Shown here: positions 1 through 11,585 of the stretch, in pieces
Position numbering within the stretch: position 1 is the stretch's first letter
How the letters are laid out: every line of letters starts with the position of its first letter
Made by a program: the position numbers and the translations under genes
Assembly: GCA_003550305.1 (NCBI GenBank)
Contig: QKYT01000121.1
Location: 8,158 to 72,157 of the forward strand
Length of the DNA stretch: 64,000 bases
Direction: 5' to 3'
Origin: Glomus cerebriforme
Lineage: Eukaryota; Glomeromycota; Glomeromycetes; Glomerales; Glomeraceae
The notes under the pieces: generated by a model
Seen by the model: the letters and a program-made list of their open reading frames with translations, nothing else
Told to the model about the DNA's origin: nothing
Databases searched by the model: none

Positions 1-125
1 TCCAATCCAATTATTTGTGAATATGGATTGGATTATACGGTAATCTCAATCCAATCCAAATGGATTGGCGAATCCAATCCAATCCAATCCAATTGAATTT
101 GTGAACGCACCCAATGATAAATTGC
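1..125. repeat. AATCC-rich repeat, end of a partial element
   Basis: Short forward and inverted runs of AATCC/GGATT fill positions 1-105 and stop at a GTGAACGCACCC segment. This looks like one end of a mobile element cut by the window edge. The type is not established. From about 126 to 454 I see only AT-rich sequence. Confidence 0.45.
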
Positions 126-454
126 AACTTATAAAATTATTTTTATAATGTGATTTATTAAGAAACTTTATTAAAAAAAGATAATATTGTTAAAAAAAAA
201 AGTCATGTCATGTATAGAGAATTTTTTTCTTTTCCGTCCATTAAAATTTTATTAGAAATTCTGGTGCATAGACTGGCATTAAAGTTTTTATTTTAAATCC
301 GGACTAGACCGGGTTACATTTTCAATCACGATAAATAGTATGATATTATTTAATTTTTTATATGTTTATTTTATATGTTTATATCGCAGCTTATTTCTGG
401 AATATTTGTTATGTACACACTTTACGATAAATTTTTTTAAAAAAAAAATTTTAA

Positions 455-595
455 ACTGATTAATCGGTTGCGACCGGTTTAATAATCGGTTGCAACCGGT
501 TTTAATATAACCGGTTTATCGACGGTTATAATCCAAACCGATTAAACCCGGTTATAAATCCGATATCCGATACCGGTTCTATACTAGTTTCTTCA
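455..595. repeat. AACCGGTT-rich palindromic repeat cluster
   Basis: About 140 bp contain many copies of AACCGGTT, ATCGGTT and close variants in both orientations, ending with GATACCGGTTC. It is much more GC-rich than its surroundings and can pair with itself at many registers. Probably a small foldback or MITE-like element; no target duplication was identified. Confidence 0.45.
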
Positions 596-688
596 TATAT
601 GAAGTTGTCTTCGCGAAAACGTCAATTTCGGTGTGAGTTTCATTTCCACGATCCAGCATATCCGTACCATCTTTAACCTCAAATAGAC

Positions 689-696
689 TATATAAG
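689..696 (+). promoter_or_regulatory. Possible TATA box
   Basis: TATATAAG stands about 210 bp upstream of the first plausible start codon (902) and about 530 bp upstream of the REC8-like start. Placement fits a TATA element for one of these, but there is no transcript evidence. Confidence 0.3.
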
Positions 697-901
697 AGTT
701 AGAAGGCAAACGTCATTCTTTTTGAACACAGTAAAGTTTATTGCGATTAAACTCAGTGGTCTTTTTCTTCATTTACATTTTACTTTGTCCTGAATAGAAA
801 ATCTTTTCAATTATTTTCTTATTTTCATTATTCATTTTAAAGTAAATTGTGCAAAATTTGTTACAGACTCTTTTTTTGTTTTTAAATTTATTGTAAAAAT
901 A

Positions 902-1099
902 ATGAGTGAAGATATCGAGGGCTTCGAAACAACTAAGTCATTAAGTAATGAACCATATAAAAGAAGTTCAAGACATAAAGACTTTGCAACTACAACGAAT
1001 AAAAAGGTATACATAAACCCCATGTTAAACAATAGAGATAAATTTCCAATCATTCCAGCGATAACGGATCCAACAATCCATCGGCAGAATTGGCGATAA
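902..1099 (+). CDS. Short hypothetical ORF upstream of the REC8-like gene
   Basis: A 65-residue ORF, hydrophilic and rich in Lys, Arg, Thr and Asn, that I do not recognise. It lies downstream of a TATA-like motif and ends about 125 bp before the REC8-like start. The REC8 N-terminus must begin MFY, so this ORF is not part of that protein. It could be an upstream ORF in a long 5' leader, a small gene, or an exon of a gene I could not complete (a GT at 1007 is a possible donor). Confidence 0.3.
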   Translation: MSEDIEGFETTKSLSNEPYKRSSRHKDFATTTNKKVYINPMLNNRDKFPIIPAITDPTIHRQNWR

Positions 1100-1225
1100 T
1101 GTTTTGACAGTTGAACGTGAAATGTAATTTACATTAGGATTATTAATTTATTGAACCTGTACTACTCTTACATATTAAAATTTTCACAGGGTCACGGATA
1201 CACAACCCAAAACATCAAGGTAATC

Positions 1226-4200
1226 ATGTTTTATACTTTGTATATTTTGTATGATGAATTCATTAAAATAAATATGTATAATACAGTATAATATTAGATT
1301 CTCCAATTTTATGAGTCCCACATAAATTTTATAGACTATTCTGTTAAATCTCAAATGTATCAAAAAAAACTTTAAACTACATTAATATTATTTCATTATA
1401 CAATCAAACGTGATTCTGTGAATAAATCTAGTGAATCATCGAAACCGATTTGGTTTTGGCAGTGGAGGCTTGTCAGGTTATGCAAAATTATCAATTACCC
1501 ACGATCATACGATCAATTTTTAATTGATCTGCTGCTTGTTTTTCTAATAAGGATAAAGTTTATTTTAATTCGATATAAATCATTGTTGATTTTCTTTATA
1601 GGAATTTTTACAAAATAATAATTTTTTTTTTTAATAAAATCAATGTTTTTACAAAACAATAAAGATATAAGAATCATTTGGTATGTTTTAAATAGTTAAT
1701 TTACTTTATTCGTCAAATACAATGCCTTCATAGGCACTTTAATAATTATAGGTTGGCTGCAACTTTAGGTTGTCGACATAACCTGCGACGACTTTCAAAG
1801 AAGGAAGTTAATTCAGTTAATATTGTCAAAGCTTGGTAAGCTTTATTTAAACAGCATAAGTTGAAATAAAACATTCTTTATTTTAACTGCGCCCATATAG
1901 TGATTATGTTACTACGCCTCCCGAACCACTTACACACCGTTTTATATCGAATTTGATGTTCGGTATAGCGCTAATTTATCATCAACAATATAATTTCTAT
2001 TACAGTTAACTATTTTTTTTTATTATTTTTTATTTGTAATTTCATAGTTCGTAATTTTACGTTTTGTTGGTATAATTTTATAGTTGATGTGAATGAAGTC
2101 TGGCTAAATTTGAAAAGAGTTTTAATTGAAATTCATGAAGAATCGATCGATATAATATCTCCACAATCTGGGTAATCTCCAAATTTATAATTTGAAAAAT
2201 ACTCTTTTTCTTAATCCATTTCAATCTTTTAATATTGCATTTTAAAGGAACGATCTAAATAATAATGATCCTTTTTTCGAATTCGAGTTAAATATTCCTA
2301 TGCATGATATAATAATGGTAAAAAATAAATAAATGAATATAATTTATGTTACTTTCTAAAACTCTCGGCTTAACTTGTTTTAATTATAAGTTACCGAATA
2401 TAGACAATCAAATAAAGTTATCGGATAAAGGTACTCACAATATTATAGTAAAATGATTGATAATTAAACCGCTCAATATACTTTTTATTCTTATAGGAGC
2501 TAATCAAAGTAGACATACGTTAATAAATTTGCCTCATGATGAGCCATCATCCGGATTTGATTTCGATTTGGATAACGATATTCTCATGATAGATGATCAT
2601 TCAGGGTATTTTTTTTTTTTGTTTTTAATGACAAACTTTAAATTTAATTAAGTTTCAAATTAATCATTTTTCTCTCAATATTTTATTCTCTTTTTAGAAT
2701 AACAATTAATTTTGATTTTGAAGGCAATTTATACGAGTCTACAGAAAATACAAACGTAGTAATGGATAATGTAATGGATGAACACAATGCTGTTCACGAA
2801 GAAGAAAGACGTAAAAACAACGATCCTATAAATAATGAAGGGTTACAAGAAATGGTAATTTTATATTTGATTGTATTGTGATAGAGAAAATACTTTAATT
2901 TAAAAATTTTATTTATAGGAAATTTATAATGAAAGAATCCAAGACATCAATGTTGATATTCTGCAACAAATACCCGCTGAAGAACAAGATAATGTAGACG
3001 AGGAAAATGAGCCTATTCTGCGACCTGATAGAAAGCGACGTAGAACTCGTATGTTTAATGAGGAAATTGAATTAAAAAATAGCGTAAAATATAATGTTGT
3101 TAAATTGTTTCATTAATAATACTTTTTTCTAATATTATGTCATATCATAATTTTAACAAGAAAGAGTACGAACAAGTAATCTTCTATACACTCCCGGAAA
3201 GCCTTGTAAGTATGATTATTATATACTTCTTTTTCATATTATATTAATATAACATATAATCTTGTAGTCCTGGCTCCACAACTAGCCTCTTTATGGGAAC
3301 AGCATTGTGCTCCTATGCTTTATGGTACATATTGTATTCTATTTGTTGAAATAATATTATGCTTTTTTTTTTAACTTCCTGCATTTTATCTAGATGAAAA
3401 TGTAAAAAGAAGAAGAATTCATCCTTTTTCTTCAGGTAAATGTTGTTTTGTAAATATGTAAAGATAAAATAATTAAATTTGTAATTTTTTTAGTGGTAAA
3501 TTTGAATGAACGTGATAAGAGCCCTAGCATTCCAGTTAGTAGGCTGAAAATGTTTTCTAAGACATGTTTGCTTTACTATTTTTTTCATATCCCTAATTAA
3601 ATAATTAATTATTTCAGCGAGATGTTAATAATATAAATAGTGGAAATGAAGAACCTGAACGACTTCGTAAAGAAGGAAGTCGACAAGGTTCACCCATATC
3701 TATTCCTATTTATAGGTATAAATAATAAAATAATTATTTATTTGTTTTTTTTTTGCTCATTGTCCTAAAGATATATTTGATAATCCGTCAATTATGGATA
3801 ATAACTTCGGTCAATTCAGAAGGCAAATAATAATACGAACTAATTCTTTCAGTATAAATAATTTTTTTTTCTCTTTCATATTTATTTAGTGACAGTGTTT
3901 CAATGGGCTTCAATACGTCGACTATTGATTTCTTGGATGATAGAACGTTAGATGATAACAACATCACATTACCGATATTTGGAGGTATAATTTCATGGGG
4001 TTCTTCAAGTCAAGCTCGTATAATACAATCCACAACTACAGCTGTAAATAGCGAGCAAGAAGCAATGGATTTCTTCGAATCCATTAAAATAATTATGAAT
4101 GATGCTTACGTTTCTTTTCAAGATATTATGAAGATCCAAAGTACCAAAAGAGCAGATGTAGCAAAAAATCTTTATTATACATTAGGTAACAATAACGTAA

Positions 4201-4339
4201 TTAAGTTGATTATTTTTATAACTATCTTTCTAATTCATGTTTATATTCATATTATAAAGCACTTACAACCAAAAATTTGATTAAAGTTAATCAAAATCAA
4301 CCTTATGGGGAAATCTCGATTCAAATTCGAAATGAATGA
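1226..4339 (+). CDS. REC8: Meiotic cohesin kleisin, REC8-like (17 exons)
   Basis: Exons: 1226-1248, 1432-1452, 1752-1835, 1901-2004, 2084-2171, 2248-2317, 2391-2430, 2497-2605, 2698-2854, 2919-3048, 3161-3205, 3268-3324, 3394-3435, 3494-3534, 3618-3715, 3890-4185, 4260-4339. They total 1485 nt (494 aa) with reading phase kept at every junction. The N-terminal kleisin domain starts MFY and shows WLAATLG, then PPEPL, a conserved SNLMFG stretch and IYHQQ, matching the SMC3-binding end of Rad21/Rec8. WLAATLG rather than WLAAHW favours Rec8 over Rad21. The middle is acidic and disordered, with a basic RKRRRTR stretch; EPER near exon 15 fits the loose separase pattern ExxR. The C-terminal winged helix is clear (FFESIKIIM... 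through KNLIKV and PYGEI), which binds the SMC1 head. Role: the ring-closing subunit of cohesin, holding sister chromatids in meiosis. Exons 1 and 2 are very small and least certain. Confidence 0.85.
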
Positions 4340-4491
4340 TTATATTATTTATTTCAATAAATATTTATTTGTTGTAAATTTTGTAAAATTTGTAAATTTA
4401 AAAATAATAGTAATAAAGTTATTTTTGATTTTAAAGATTGGTTTATCATGTCATGTGATTTGATGCTTTAAAAAAAAAACTTTTCTCTTAG

Positions 4492-4586
4492 GACAATCAC
4501 GCCAAGGATTATTAAGTAAAGCTTCTTTAACAGGTTCAGGACTTCAAGAAATTTTGTCATATTCAAATTTGAATGCAAAACTATAG
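4492..4586 (+). other. Possible alternative last exon of the REC8-like gene
   Basis: After an acceptor (TTCTCTTAG) this segment is open for 31 codons to a TAG, and it is in the same phase as the genuine last exon. Splicing exon 16 (donor at 4186) to it would replace the winged-helix C-terminus by an unrelated tail. It may be chance: the acceptor is good but no homology is evident. Confidence 0.2.
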
Positions 4587-5049
4587 ATGGAATAAGTTGA
4601 TAAATTAATACAAAATCAAACTTAAAGCGTTAAATACGAATCCCAAATAATCTAACTTCACTAAATTTAAAAGGATAATAAAAAAAAAATAGTGCCGATG
4701 TAATTGAAATCAATTATCTGAAGGATCGCACATAATTAATATACTGTATATTTTTTTTCTATATTGAAGAATAATCTTAGATAAGAAATTTAAGTAATTT
4801 ATTGGGTAATTTGTAATTTTTTGTAATAACTAAAAAAACTAATATAATTAAATAAAAGTTAAACTAATTATCACATAAAATATTATCTTAATTTTTATTT
4901 TGCAAAAAAATAAACAATTACAAATTAAGAATAATAATTTATCTTAGTGAATCCACTTTTATGTTTAACTAAATAATTATTATATTTCACATAAATATGT
5001 AATCTAAACCATATTTGATAATATTTATGACTATATAATTATGAAAGAT
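4587..5049. other. Intergenic, convergent 3' ends
   Basis: AT-rich sequence between the REC8-like gene (plus) and the Crinkler gene (minus). It should hold both polyadenylation regions. I see no ORF, RNA gene or repeat. Confidence 0.6.
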
Positions 5050-7680
5050 CTAGTACATCAAAATTTTTATACTTGGTTTTAAGCTTCTATCATCTGTACA
5101 ATCTAAGGATAACCTTGGAAATTTTGTACGTATACATAGATCCTCATCATCATTGTATTCTTCTTCAAATTTTCTCTTGCCAAATTCATCAAATTCATCA
5201 ATCATATTTAATTCAGTCTCTTGTTCCATATCATCTCTGTCTCTTGAATTAATACAAAATCCACCTTGAGCTACAAATGAGTAAAATTTTTAATGAATAA
5301 ATTGGAATGACAAAAAATGAAGAACTCTTTATGATTATATAACCTACCAGCAATTTGAGCCCGATATGAAAATATATTTCCATAGAATTTGGTAAAGTGG
5401 TTTTTATCAACAATTGCACATCTTGGCGGCAGACTTTTTTTAAATGTACTTGAGCAATTTGACAGAATTAATAATAGCCAGTCATCCAAACCAACCTCTC
5501 TCGCAACTTCCTCAACCTTTTCATACTCTTTTTTGATGATCTTATCATCAATTTGTTGAGAATTTTTCCATTTCAATTGCAATGCTAATAACATTGGCTG
5601 ATTGGAATTAATTATGAGATAAGAAAATCCATCATAATCTGCATTTCCATTTTTATAAATTATACTATTATTAGTATATGAAGAATTATATTTATCATCA
5701 AAATTAAAAAAAGTATTATTATTTAATGAATATTGTCTATTAGGATAATGTACTTGAATTGAATTATAATCAGGAATCTTTACTTCTATATCCATAAACT
5801 CATTTGAGTAAAGTGTTCCATTTAGTAGTTCCTTTAACTTTATTGTTTTCTTTCCAAGAACTGAGAATAAACATATACGTAAAATCCAAAATTTAATGTT
5901 GAATTTTTCCCACTGCTCACAATAAAACGTTTCTTTAGGATTTATCATCAAATTCAAAAATTTGTAAGGTGATTCTCCAGTTGCTGTTTTTATCAAAAGA
6001 CAAATCCAAATATATGGAAGCCGTATGTAATACAGTTGTCTGCTCATGTCATCTGGTACTGGTTCAAGTGTTAGCATTCCAAGGGAATTTAATCTTTCAT
6101 ATGAGATTTTTTGATTACCCATGTGAAACCCATCATTCTTCCTAACTGGTCTTTCTAAAATAGCATTTGCAAGCATTGGAGTGACTTGATCTGTAAATTG
6201 ATAGAATTGATATTGTTCCAGCAATTTCCCCTCCAGTAACTGCACAATGCGTGCCAAATCAATTTCTTCCATTCTTTTATATTTTGCTTCATTTGAAATT
6301 AACTCATAGAATAGCTCTAAAGCACGCACATGACCACCTATATCAGCAATAATGCACCTGAAAAGATGATTTTGATAAATATACTCTCTATTAAAGCCTA
6401 GGCTACATGCTATTAATAACATGTCAGACATACTTAGCAAATTTAACGGTAGATGAAGAATTTGATGCGTTGATTTGGTAATTGTTGATTGAAGTAAAGT
6501 CTCATTTGTACCCGCTAAAATTGGAATAAAAAATACTGGCCCTGAGCTACAACTCCATGTGCCAATACTATTTATAAGACTATAAAAATCCTCATGACTA
6601 ATGTCATACAGTTTATTAACCTCATCAATACCAACAACAATTACAAGTTTCTCCTCATTTTTGCATCTGCTTTTATAAATAGCTTGTAAAACAGTGGACA
6701 ATCTTAAATATTTTGCATTTTCTCCGACCATCTCTACAAAAAAACCATAGTTCATGGTCTTGTTACCATATATGAAGTAGTTGTATAAAATCCTAAGAGC
6801 AAGCGAAGCTTCTCCTTTTATATTTACATCAAAATTTGCAGCTGCTGAACCATTTCCATATGTAACATTTAAGTAAACAGCATTTTCAAAAATGAATGCA
6901 ATTTCTTGATTTTCTGATGATTGAGCTTGCTTGAGTAGCATACCATGAATCTCTTGCAAAAATCTACTCTTTCCCGTTCCAGGACCACAACAAAGAAATG
7001 GAATTGGATGTAGATTACGATCGCTTTTTTGATTACGAAAGTGTTCAAACCGTTTTAGAATTCCATTATTATTAAGTAGATTACCATTCCAGAGAGTACT
7101 TATGGTATTTTCACGAGAACACAAATTAAATTGATGACCAAATGATTCAACCAGAATCACTGGTTTTGTTCCATCTTTCGGTCTGTATCTCTGTATCCAT
7201 TTTAAAATTGAATCAGAATCTTTCCAATTAGCTATTTACGAAAGTAAGTTAAAATATGTTAATAATATTAAATATTATGAAACTAACCAAGAAGGTATCC
7301 TACTTACCAGTAGTGATTGTGGGGAGTTTTACAATGATATGAATATGTTCATCTTTGGGTTGATCATGGAAATAATATTGAATTTTCTTAGCAGAAAACA
7401 ACTCTTCACCTCCAAATTCTTGTTCAATGTTAATTGCTGAATGAGGCACTTCATTAAGTATTTTCATTTTTTCACTTTTTTCAATAGGTATGTTAACCTT
7501 CCATAGCCTCAGTTTGTTAGCATCAATGTCAGAAAAATCATTTTTTTTCTCATTCTTGATGGTATTCTTGAGGCGCGAGACACTATCAATTTTATTGATA
7601 CAAACCTCGAAAACACAACTAGCAACGGGTGTTTCACCAAGAACGAGACAAAATACTCTGATTTTGGCGGTATCGGACAT
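5050..7680 (-). CDS. Crinkler (CRN) effector: ubiquitin-like header, P-loop NTPase, nuclease-like tail
   Basis: Complement of exons 7308-7680, 5348-7231 and 5050-5270; 2478 nt, 825 aa, phases consistent (1 and 1). Residues 1-120 form the Crinkler header: a ubiquitin-like fold with VFCLVLGE, an IDSVSRLKNTI helix and KLRLWKV, as in the intracellular CRN proteins of Glomeromycotina, chytrids and oomycetes. A Walker A motif (GPGTGKS) is at about 207-213 and a Walker B (LVIVVGIDE) ends at about 328. Near 654-680 the spacing D658...QLK (Q676, K678) resembles the restriction-endonuclease-like core described for Crinkler toxin domains. A basic KRK near the C-terminus may be a nuclear signal. No signal peptide is visible, as usual for the family. 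Family knowledge suggests a cell-to-nucleus acting effector; the target here is unknown. The start at MSDTAK was preferred to an ATG 60 nt upstream because the header begins there. Confidence 0.82.
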
Positions 7681-9124
7681 TATTTTTATATACGATTTAA
7701 TGAAAGATTTTTTTCTATAAACTTTTGATGAAAGGTTCAAATAAACAAAAAGAAACCTAATGATATTAAATTCCTGCTAACGATTTTAGATACAAAAACC
7801 TCAAATTGTTACGTATTATAATATTATACCAAACTTAATGTAGTTAAAATGTGAAAATTCTTAAAATTTTTTGAAACATGATTAAATTTATTAGTCATTA
7901 TTAGTCACAAATCACATGAATGTGATAAATTAGGCTAGATCTTAATTACGAAATGAAAATTACTTTGATTTACTTAAGTAGCTTTTAATCGGGCTTCTTA
8001 TGTAATAAAAACTATTCAGTCATTGCCATCATCAATTATTGCTATAGAAAAGGTTTTTTTTTTTTATAAATAATTTTTGTTATTCTTTTTCTTTTAATAA
8101 TTGTCTTTGAACTTCTTAATAATATTTTTCATTAATTAGATTTAATTGTATGTTGATTTTTTTTTTTTACCAAAATATATTCTAGAATCATTATTCTAAG
8201 GAATTTATCATATTTTGTAATGAACTGATGGTTGCAGTGCTCTTAAGAAAGCTAAGAATATTTGATTTTGGACTTTTTTCTATCGTATTTACAATAAAAA
8301 CTTCTATTTTCTTACGTTTCTGAAAGATTACCAAAAATTTAAGAAGGCAAGATATGAATGATTAAAATTATTCTTGGAATAATTTATCAACAAAGGTGAT
8401 TATTTTTTTATTGTTCGTCCCAGATTTCAGTATTCATTATGTACTGTACAAAAATACTGTATTTATAATTTAACGCCATGGCGGTTTATAATAATTTTAA
8501 CGCCAGTGCGGCACATAAACTAAAGATGACAAATACAGTAGGATTTAACCCACGTCCTCAGAATACTTATTGCATAATACCGGCGATAAACCGCGCATTG
8601 GTTTAAAATATAAAAATGTTAATATACATTTTTTAGGTTAAATCAATTTAATTATAATAAACTAAGAAACAAATTATATAATCAAATTTGGTTTAATCTT
8701 GATTTGATTTTATGTAAGCCTGTAGGTAATGTAATTTGTAGTGAATTTTAACTAGCAGATTATAGCAGCACTGCTTATTATAAATTTATGACATAATATT
8801 ATCAAACTTTATTTATATAAAAGAAAAATTGTTTATTTGTAAATATCTAATACAGGGTGTAAAATTTTTTTAAAAAAAACACACACAAAATCGGATAAGA
8901 GAAAATATAAAGTTTCGTCATGAGAAATTTTTTTTTAAAAAAAATAATTATGATAAATTATAATCTAAACTGCTATTAGACCTTGTTGGAATTTTATTTA
9001 TTAACACTTGGTTCATTCTGTTTAAAAGACGAGTTAAAATTGATTAATAATTCCAACAATATTAAATTAATTAATCAAAATAATAAAATTAATTTTTAAA
9101 ATAAAAGATTATTAAAAAATCATT
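7681..9124. other. Intergenic region
   Basis: 1.4 kb of AT-rich sequence with poly-T/A runs. It presumably contains the Crinkler promoter and the 3' end of the pseudokinase gene. No supported gene or RNA; a near-duplicate TTTTAACGCCA / TTTAACGCCA pair at about 8470-8505 is the only local repeat. Confidence 0.5.
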
Positions 9125-10419
9125 TTAATTACCTGAATATTCTTTCTCGTCATCTGCATTTTTTATTTGAGGTAAATCGTTAAAGTTCAATAGTCTGCTT
9201 GTATAAATAGCTTGAGGATGTGTAGTATATGTAAGTTCAGTATTAACTGATGATTTTGTATTAAATTCATCTGCTTCTTTAAATTGTTTACCAATTTCAC
9301 TATCCTCCTCTATGCCCAAATGCCAATTAGAAAATTTTTCATGTAAATAACTTGCAGTTGGTCTTTTTAATGGATCTGCATCCACACATTGTTTTGCAAT
9401 ATCTTCTATTAATTGAGGTACCTTAATATTAAATTTTGGTCTAAGTCCCTTACAAATTTTTATTGCCAAAGACTCATCGTGAGCCATATCATGATAAGGA
9501 GATAGACCATTAAATACTTCATATGTAATAATTCCAAAACTATAAACATCACTTTTTTGTATATATTTTTCTCCTTTTAAAACTTCAGGAGCTACATATG
9601 GCAATACTCCATAAACCTTTTGTTTATCTGATGTTATAATCGCTGGTTTACATAATTCTAAACCACTAATTCTGGCATAAGTACGATCAATAAATAATAT
9701 ATTACCGCTATGAAAATTTTGATGAATTAATCCATGATTATGAATATCATTAAGACCCTTTGCAACATCCCTTAAAATATGAAGTTTGTTCTTCCAACTC
9801 AATGATTTGAAATCCCTTAATCTTTGTCTTAAATTACCATGTTGCGCATACCTCACTACCGTCATAAAATTATTTGTTTTAGGATCTTTAGTAATACCAT
9901 AAAATTCAATAATATTAGTTGAATAATTCATTTTCAAGTGAGAATTAACCTAATATTAAAAAAAAAGATTAGTTTTCATCCTAAATATTGAAATTACACA
10001 TTAAAATTTAAAACCATTACCACATCTAAAAATTCAAAGGATACATCTTTTGAATTATTTAACGATTTTAAGGCAACAATCATATTCTTCTCTCTATTCC
10101 ATTGATTAGTTTCATAATCCCAATGATTTATCCTTCCTTCCCTCCAAATTGCTTTATATATTGTTCCAAAACCTCCCTTTGTAACATATTCAATACTTTC
10201 AAGTTTATCGTATTCAATCCATTCTATTTTTTCCTGTCTAAATCTTGCAATAATCTGAGATAGTTGGATGAATTTATCAATTTCAGAATTTCCACTGGTC
10301 CAATTTTTGAAATTTTGTTGAAAATGTTTAGCGTTACATAATTGACACCAACGAAACCCGGTTTTGGGTTGTTTACATTCTTCACATAAATCATCATTAC
10401 TGGGATAATTTTGTTCCAT
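9125..10419 (-). CDS. Kinase-like protein of the Glomeromycotina TKL family, probably a pseudokinase
   Basis: Complement of exons 10021-10419 and 9125-9949; 407 aa, phase-0 intron of 71 nt. An N-terminal Cys cluster (CEEC...CQLC, residues 13-28) followed by FQQNFKNWTSGN is the header of the hugely expanded Glomeromycotina kinase-like family. The Gly-rich loop (GGFGTI, 82-87) and the VALK lysine (K118) are present, as are APE (PYVAPEVL) and the DVYSFG segment. The catalytic loop reads HQNFHSGN instead of HRDxxxxN (H209, N211 in place of Asp), and the DFG position reads SGL (about 228-230). Both catalytic aspartates are therefore missing. Expect nucleotide binding or scaffolding at most. The gene is otherwise open, so it may be functional as a pseudokinase or recently decayed. 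The last codons could continue into a further exon through a donor at the TCAG|GTAATT near the stop. Confidence 0.8.
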
Positions 10420-11234
10420 AATGTTGTATAGTTAGAGTATTTAACCAGGTGTTATGATTCTTAAAAAGTTTTAAAACAGAAAATTTTAAGTATTTCAAAT
10501 TAAAGTATTTCAAAATTAGCAAAAAAAAAAAAAAAAAAAAGCGTGTATTTATATTATTTTACTCCCCAGTGTAACTTCCAAAAAAAGCTGTTTGCGGCTA
10601 ATTACATGCATATTACTGCGCCTGCGCCAACTTTTAATAACAAACTATTGTTCAATGATATTTATTTATAGAATATATTTCAATTCAAAGTCCGTAATGA
10701 ATAGGAGTTTAGCAAAATAATTATTTACCAATCTCAAATTTATAATTAGCCGTAACCCGTTGCTTCGCACCGGGATCAATGAGCTTAAACTAATATAGTA
10801 AATCGCGTACATAAAAAATATTCCAGGAATAAGCTGTGATATAAACAAAAAAAAAAAAATCTGATTTATATTGTTTGTAATTAGAAATTTATAGATATCA
10901 ATGTCGAGTAAAAAAAAAAATATTGCTAAATTAAAATGATATAAATTACTATATGTTTACAATTTATGTTGTGAAAGAAAACCATATTTTTGGAATATTC
11001 AAAATAATGAAAAAACTGCCTATTTTAGGTTAATTAATAATCACACCACCTACCAGTTCACCATTTAATTTCGCCCAAACCTAAAAAAAAAATAGAACAA
11101 TTCATTCTAAAAAAAATATTACACAATTCATAATTATTTATACAGCGGGTAATCTAAACTTTAAATTTTTTTAGTTATATAGATTCTGGAATTATTAAAA
11201 AAAAAAAGATATTATATATAATAATTACATAATG
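10420..11234. other. Intergenic region with a GC-rich hairpin
   Basis: Promoter side of the pseudokinase. A poly-A run sits at 10519-10540. At 10756-10774 CCCGTTGCTTCGCACCGGG can fold into a short hairpin; similar hairpins occur at ends of small repeats, but no element borders are visible. The rest is AT-rich with no gene. Confidence 0.4.
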
Positions 11235-11585
11235 CAGTCGCCACGAACCTGTTTGTACCGAAAACCCGTTATATCGAACCAAATGTAGCAGAACCGAATT
11301 TCCTATAATTAATCACACTGGATATAACGAATTTTTATAGTAAAATGCTATATACCGTTAGCCACATATTCGATATACCGACCTACCACATGATTAAATA
11401 GTAATTCGGGCCAGATTTATGACATTGGCCAGAATTATCAGGTAACTTTGTGGATTTGACCTTTTCCGTTTATGTTATAATTCTGGCCGGTATTATAGTT
11501 TTGGCCCGAATTACCTGGGACATCAGTAACAAATCCACTCTATACCGAACTAAATCTTCCGGAACGTTATATCTAGTGGCGACTG
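11235..11585. mobile_element. TA-flanked MITE, Tc1/pogo-like ends
   Basis: Left end CAGTCGCCAC and right end GTGGCGACTG are inverted repeats. The right side is followed by TA; the left side by TG (mutated TA). The inside has many GTTATATCG / CGATATACCG / CCGTTATA segments, typical of short Tc1/mariner-pogo derivatives. The centre (about 11408-11515) carries its own GGCCAGAATTAT / ATAATTCTGGCC inverted segments, suggesting an internal insertion. No coding capacity. Confidence 0.6.

Noticed and set aside
832..1053. 73-aa minus-strand ORF
   Set aside because: Antisense of the short plus-strand ORF at 902; no domain.
4242..4280. Read-through end of the REC8 exon 16 ORF
   Set aside because: The continuation past 4185 is hydrophobic intron translation; splicing to 4260 restores the conserved winged helix.
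7490..7720. 76-aa plus-strand ORF over the Crinkler header
   Set aside because: Antisense of the header exon.
9000..9125. Extra last exon for the kinase-like gene
   Set aside because: The in-phase acceptor near 9018 leads to a stop after one codon, so it adds nothing to the protein.
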